DNA of 64,000 nt from Nocardioides sp. W7 (GTDB lineage: Bacteria > Actinomycetota > Actinomycetes > Propionibacteriales > Nocardioidaceae): NCBI RefSeq assembly GCF_022919075.1, contig NZ_CP095078.1, positions 1,612,001 to 1,676,000 on the forward strand, in the 5' to 3' direction. Numbering within the stretch: position 1 is the first letter of the stretch; each line of letters opens with the position of its first letter. Positions 60,346-64,000 of this stretch are shown piece by piece. The notes under the pieces are model-generated. The model worked only from the letters and a program-made list of their open reading frames with translations, did not search any database and was not told where the DNA came from. The position numbers and the translations under genes were made by a program.

Positions 60346-61169
60346 GCGCACCGGGGATCGAGACCGGGATCGGACCCGGCCGGCTCGCCGGCGCCGACAT
60401 CACGGTCGTCGACCTCGCCCAGCCACTGCATCCCGCGGTGCCGGTCTCACCCAGCCACCCCGGCTTCAAGCACTCGCTGCAGCGGCGGCACGGGGACGCC
60501 GTACGCGTGGACGGCACCTCGGGCGCCAACGACCTGCTCGTCCTCGGCACCCACACGGCCACCCACGTGGACGCCCTGGCCCACATCAGCCACGACGGCC
60601 TGCTGCACGGCGGCGTCGACGCCCGCGCCGCCCAGGAGGGCGGCCGGTTCCTCGAGCACGGCGTGCACACCATCGCCCCGGTCGTGGCGCCCGGCGTCCT
60701 GCTCGACCTCCCGGCCCTGCTCGGCGTCGAGCGGCTCGCGCCCGGCCAGGCGATCACCGCCGACGACCTCGCCGCGGCCGCGGGCGGGCGCGAGATCGAG
60801 CCCGGCAGCGTGCTCCTGGTCCGCACCGGCTGGGCGCAGCTGTGGGACGACCCGCACGCCTTCCTCAGCCACGACGCCGGCGTGCCCGGGCCCGACGAGG
60901 GCGGCTGCCGGTGGCTGGCCGCGCTCGGCCCGCGCCTGGTCGGCTCCGACACCACCGCCTTCGAGCACATCCCTGCCGGCGAGGGCCACGCCCGGCTGCC
61001 CGGCCACCGGGTGCTGCTCGTGGAGGCCGGCGTCCCGATCATGGAGATGCTCCAGCTCGAGCGCCTCGCCCGGCTCGCCCCCGACACGTGCACCGTCGTC
61101 GCCGCACCGCTGCCGATCGTCGGCGCCACCGGCTCGCCGCTGCGTCCGCTGGCGCTCGTCGGCGCCTGA
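60342..61169 (+). CDS. Cyclase family protein (kynurenine formamidase-like metal hydrolase)
   Basis: 275 residues. The metal motif HTATHVDALAHIS (about 69-81) corresponds to HxGTHxDxPxH of the cyclase/KynB family. VLLVRTGWAQ (about 158) and the C-terminal EAGVPIMEMLQLERLA follow the family pattern. These enzymes hydrolyse amides, esters or lactones with two metal ions. It begins at GTG overlapping the lyase stop. In this operon it may open a lactone made after ring cleavage. That role is inference. Confidence 0.82.
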   Translation: MSAPGIETGIGPGRLAGADITVVDLAQPLHPAVPVSPSHPGFKHSLQRRHGDAVRVDGTSGANDLLVLGTHTATHVDALAHISHDGLLHGGVDARAAQEGGRFLEHGVHTIAPVVAPGVLLDLPALLGVERLAPGQAITADDLAAAAGGREIEPGSVLLVRTGWAQLWDDPHAFLSHDAGVPGPDEGGCRWLAALGPRLVGSDTTAFEHIPAGEGHARLPGHRVLLVEAGVPIMEMLQLERLARLAPDTCTVVAAPLPIVGATGSPLRPLALVGA

Positions 61170-61203
61170 CCCACCCACGTCGTACCCCGAGGAGTCCCGA
61201 CCC

Positions 61204-62625
61204 GTGACCGCAGCCGTCCCGTCCACCGAAGGTGCGACGGCCGTCGCCCGCCTGGCCGCCTTCGCCGCCGCCTTCCGCGCCGCCCCGACCGAACCCGCCC
61301 TGGACGACGCGCGCCAGCGGCTGCTGGACACGATCGGCATCTCGGTGCCGGCGCTGGGCACCGGCCCCGCGGCGATCGTGCACCAGCTGGCCCGGACCTG
61401 GGGTGGGCACGCCCAGTCCACCGCCCTCGGCCTGGCCGAGAAGGTCCCCGCACCGACCGCCGCGCTGGTCAACGGCACGCTCGGCCACGCCCTGGACTTC
61501 GACGACACCCACGTCCCGTCGATCCTGCACCCGTCGGCCTCGGTCGTCCCGGCCGCGCTGGCCGCCGCCGAGGCGTGCGGCGCGAGCGGGCGCGAGCTGC
61601 TCGCCGCGATCGCGGTCGGCAACGAGATCTGCATCCGGCTGGGCAACGCCGGCTACGACCCGGCGATCAACAACTCGGTCTTCTTCGAGCGCGGCCTGCA
61701 CGCCACGTCCATCTGTGGCGCCCTCGGCTCCGCCGCCGCCGCGGCGACCGTGATGGGCCTGCCCGAGGACCAGATCGCGCACGCCATGGGCATCGCGGCG
61801 TCGATGGGCGCCGGCCTGTTGGAGGCCAACCGCGCCGGTGGCTCGGTCAAGCGCATGCACTGCGGCTGGGCCGCCCACTCCGGCGTGGTCGCCGCCCAGT
61901 GCGCCGACGCGGGCCTCACCGGCCCGCCGACCGTGCTCGAGGGCCGCTTCGGCTTCTTCCACGCCTACTGCGGCGAGACGTACGACGAGGCCGCGCTGCT
62001 CGACGGCCTCGGCGAGGTGTGGGCGACCGGCGACTGCTTCGTGAAGCCGTACCCGACCAACGTCTTCACCCACTCCGGCATCGACGCGGCCCTGGCGCTG
62101 CGCGCGCAGGGACTCAAGCCGGAGGAGATCGAGTCCGTGGAGATCGGCGTCCCGTCGCCGGTGCTGCGGACGATCGCCCAGCCGCGCGAGGCGAAGGTCC
62201 GCCCCGAGTCGGGCTACCACGCACAGTTCTCCGGGCCGTTCACGTTCGCGATCGCGCTCGGGGGCGGCGGTGGTCTGGGCGTCTACCTCGACGACTTCAC
62301 CGACGAGCAGGTCGCCGACCCGGTGCTGCTGGACCTGGCCTCGCGGATCACCCACGTCGCGGACCCGCGCTGCGACGAGATCTTCCCGAGCCACTTCCCC
62401 TCGATCGTGCGGGTGCAGACCAAGGACGGGCGCGAGCTGGTCGAGGAGGTGCTCACCACGCGCGGCACCTCCGAGCGCCCGCTGAGCGACGACGAGATCA
62501 TGCTGAAGTTCCGCCTCAACGCCGCCGGCCTTCCCGGGGGAGCCGACGAGATCGGGCGCCGGATCGCGGACGTCGCGTCGTACGACGACGTCAGCCGGCT
62601 GCTGGAGGGCACCACCGCGAGCTGA
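61204..62625 (+). CDS. MmgE/PrpD family protein
   Basis: 473 residues of the 2-methylcitrate dehydratase / cis-aconitate decarboxylase fold. Catalytic-region motifs: GTLGHALDFDDTH (about 93-105), RAGGSVKRMHCGWAAHSG (about 214) and FVKPYPTNVFTHSGIDAAL (about 280). Family members dehydrate or decarboxylate tricarboxylates. GTG start with AGGAGTCC upstream. In this operon, together with a CoA-transferase and a CitE-like lyase, it could process a methylcitrate- or itaconate-like acid. No aconitase partner is present. Confidence 0.85.
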   Translation: MTAAVPSTEGATAVARLAAFAAAFRAAPTEPALDDARQRLLDTIGISVPALGTGPAAIVHQLARTWGGHAQSTALGLAEKVPAPTAALVNGTLGHALDFDDTHVPSILHPSASVVPAALAAAEACGASGRELLAAIAVGNEICIRLGNAGYDPAINNSVFFERGLHATSICGALGSAAAAATVMGLPEDQIAHAMGIAASMGAGLLEANRAGGSVKRMHCGWAAHSGVVAAQCADAGLTGPPTVLEGRFGFFHAYCGETYDEAALLDGLGEVWATGDCFVKPYPTNVFTHSGIDAALALRAQGLKPEEIESVEIGVPSPVLRTIAQPREAKVRPESGYHAQFSGPFTFAIALGGGGGLGVYLDDFTDEQVADPVLLDLASRITHVADPRCDEIFPSHFPSIVRVQTKDGRELVEEVLTTRGTSERPLSDDEIMLKFRLNAAGLPGGADEIGRRIADVASYDDVSRLLEGTTAS

Positions 62626-62698
62626 GCTCGCGCCGACCCACCCGGCCGGGCCCGACAGCAGCCGCCGCCGGGCCCGGCCGTCGACGAAAGGCATCACG

Positions 62699-63922
62699 TT
62701 GCCAGCACCGCCCCGCACCCCGGTCGGCCTCTCGGTGCCGCTGCTGCTGATCCTGGCGGCGTGCAGCGGCTTTCCCCCGTTCGCGATCGACACCTACCTG
62801 CCGGGCTTCCCGCAGATCGCGGACGACCTGGACGCGACCGCCGCCCAGGTCCAGCTGACGCTCACCGCGTTCATGCTCGCCACCGCCGTGGGGCAGGTCG
62901 TGTGGGGCACCCTGTCCGACCAGATCGGCCGCCGGCCGGTGCTGCTCGGCGGCATCGCGGTCGGCGTGGCGGCCAGCCTCACCTGTGCGCTCACCGAGTC
63001 GGTCTGGCTGCTGGTCGTGGCGCGGGCGCTGCAGGGCCTGGGCACCGGGGCCGTGATGGTGGTCGCCCGCGCGGTGGTGGCCGACCTGTCCACCGGCGCC
63101 GACGCGGCCCGGGCCTTCTCCACGCTCTCGGCGGTGCAGTCGGTGGCTCCGATCGCCGCCCCGGTGATGGGCGGCCTGCTGATCGGCCCGCTCGGGTGGC
63201 GGGCGGCGTTCTGGCTGCTGTTCGCGATGACCGTGTGCATGTCGGCGGCGATCTGGCGGCTGGTCCCCGAGACCATGCCGCCCGAGAACCGCAGGGCCAG
63301 CGGACTGGGCCGGCTCCTGGGCGACGGCCGGCTGCTGCTGGCCGACCGCGGCTACCTGGGCGCCGTGATCACGGTGGCCGCCAGCTTCGGGACCATGTTC
63401 GCCTACATCTCCGGCAGCCCGTTCGTGATCCAGAGCATCATGGGGCTCTCGGAGTACGCCTACTCGGGGATCTTCGCCGGCACCGCCGCCGCCATGGTCG
63501 CGATGATCATGGTGAACCGGCGCCTGGTCCGCTCGGTGCCGCCGCGGCGGATGGTGGTCTTCGGCGTGCTCGGCCAGGGCGCCGGCGTGGCCGTCCTGCT
63601 GGTCTGCGTCCTGGCCCTCGATCTGCCGCTGCCGGGGATGGTCGTCGGCTTCCTCCTGGTGCAGGCCTCGCAGGCCATGCTGACCGGCAACTGCAACGCC
63701 ATCGGGCTGATGCGGGCCAAGCCGCGCACCGGCACCGGCGCCGCGCTGATGGGCGGCGCCCAGTTCGGCACCGCCGCCCTGGTGGCCCCCCTCGTCGGCA
63801 TCGCCGGCGAGCACACGGCCGTGCCGATGGTGTCCGTGATGGCGGTGGCGGTGCTGCTGACGGTCGTCGGCGTGACCCTGATCCGCTCGGCCACCCGGGA
63901 CCGGGAGCTCGAGCCGGCCTGA
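62699..63922 (+). CDS. MFS transporter, Bcr/CflA (DHA1) type
   Basis: 407 residues with 12 predicted helices. PFAIDTYLPGFPQIADDL in helix 1 (about 26-43), GQVVWGTLSDQIGRRPVLL (loop 2-3) and ARALQGLGTGAVMVVARAV are typical of Bcr/CflA drug/H+ antiporters. It starts at TTG with GAAAGG upstream, 73 bases after the PrpD-like gene. As the last gene of the operon it may import or export the acid handled by the upstream enzymes; drug efflux is equally possible. Confidence 0.85.
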   Translation: MPAPPRTPVGLSVPLLLILAACSGFPPFAIDTYLPGFPQIADDLDATAAQVQLTLTAFMLATAVGQVVWGTLSDQIGRRPVLLGGIAVGVAASLTCALTESVWLLVVARALQGLGTGAVMVVARAVVADLSTGADAARAFSTLSAVQSVAPIAAPVMGGLLIGPLGWRAAFWLLFAMTVCMSAAIWRLVPETMPPENRRASGLGRLLGDGRLLLADRGYLGAVITVAASFGTMFAYISGSPFVIQSIMGLSEYAYSGIFAGTAAAMVAMIMVNRRLVRSVPPRRMVVFGVLGQGAGVAVLLVCVLALDLPLPGMVVGFLLVQASQAMLTGNCNAIGLMRAKPRTGTGAALMGGAQFGTAALVAPLVGIAGEHTAVPMVSVMAVAVLLTVVGVTLIRSATRDRELEPA

Positions 63923-64000
63923 GTGGTCGCGCGCCGAGGGGCCGCCGCGCGCCGCGCCCCCGGCAGGTGGGAGGAGCCGGTCGGCGGCCAGACGTCCTAG

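Noticed and set aside
63923..64000. Gene in the last 78 bases
   Set aside because: GC-rich sequence with small inverted repeats; no frame with recognisable start or motif.

Overview
The window is very GC-rich, tightly packed DNA with many GTG and TTG starts, 4-base stop/start overlaps and a PstSCAB/Hut/steroid gene complement typical of high-GC Actinobacteria. The steroid genes, the KstR2-type regulator and a Nocardioides-like dispersed repeat point to the Nocardioidaceae (Nocardioides/Pimelobacter). That assignment is inferred from gene content and was not tested by a search.

Region 1 (1-13.4 kb) is anion uptake. It has the tail of a sulfate-type permease, cysA, then a long pst locus: pstC, pstA, pstS, a 942-residue anchored binding-protein-like gene, a sortase-fold membrane protein lacking its catalytic His and Cys, a third binding protein, an anchored small protein, an Ig-like secreted protein and finally pstB. 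The intergenic region before pstC is a tandem duplication of a hairpin plus a conserved motif.

Region 2 (13.4-19.3 kb) holds an FAD/NAD(P) oxidoreductase fused to a TTC38-like TPR region, yajQ with a very long palindromic terminator, tRNA-Tyr(GTA), and an MFS transporter carrying two carboxypeptidase-regulatory-like domains.

Region 3 (19.3-25.6 kb) is histidine catabolism: hutH, hutU, an M20 amidohydrolase that probably acts as the deformylase, and hutF. No hutI is present in the window. hutU carries dispersed-repeat DNA at its start codon and as a 3 x 21-bp internal insertion.

Region 4 (25.6-30.6 kb) holds a hemolysin III family membrane protein, a PAS histidine kinase flanked by two paralogous LuxR-type response regulators (one with a degenerate receiver), a STAS protein and an alpha/beta hydrolase.

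Region 5 (30.7-55.2 kb) is a steroid-degradation region. It contains two TetR regulators, one an apparent KstR2 orthologue. It also contains an Ltp2-like aldolase with a DUF35 partner, a BVMO-like flavoenzyme, many SDRs, two thiolases, fadD3, fadE30-33, ipdF, fadA6, an enoyl-CoA hydratase and a MaoC hydratase. Seven palindromes fitting AnCAAGnnCTTGnT (two exact, five with one mismatch) lie in its promoters and suggest one regulon for 3a-H-4a(3'-propanoate)-7a-methylhexahydro-1,5-indanedione (HIP, steroid rings C/D) breakdown. ipdA, ipdB, ipdC and echA20 are not seen here.

Region 6 (55.3-64 kb) has an NAD-dependent epimerase-like protein and an IclR-controlled catabolic cluster: bicupin gentisate-type dioxygenase, class III CoA-transferase, CitE-like lyase, cyclase, MmgE/PrpD protein and an MFS transporter. 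It resembles a CoA-transfer/retro-Claisen route for a dicarboxylic acid. The substrate is not evident from the sequence.
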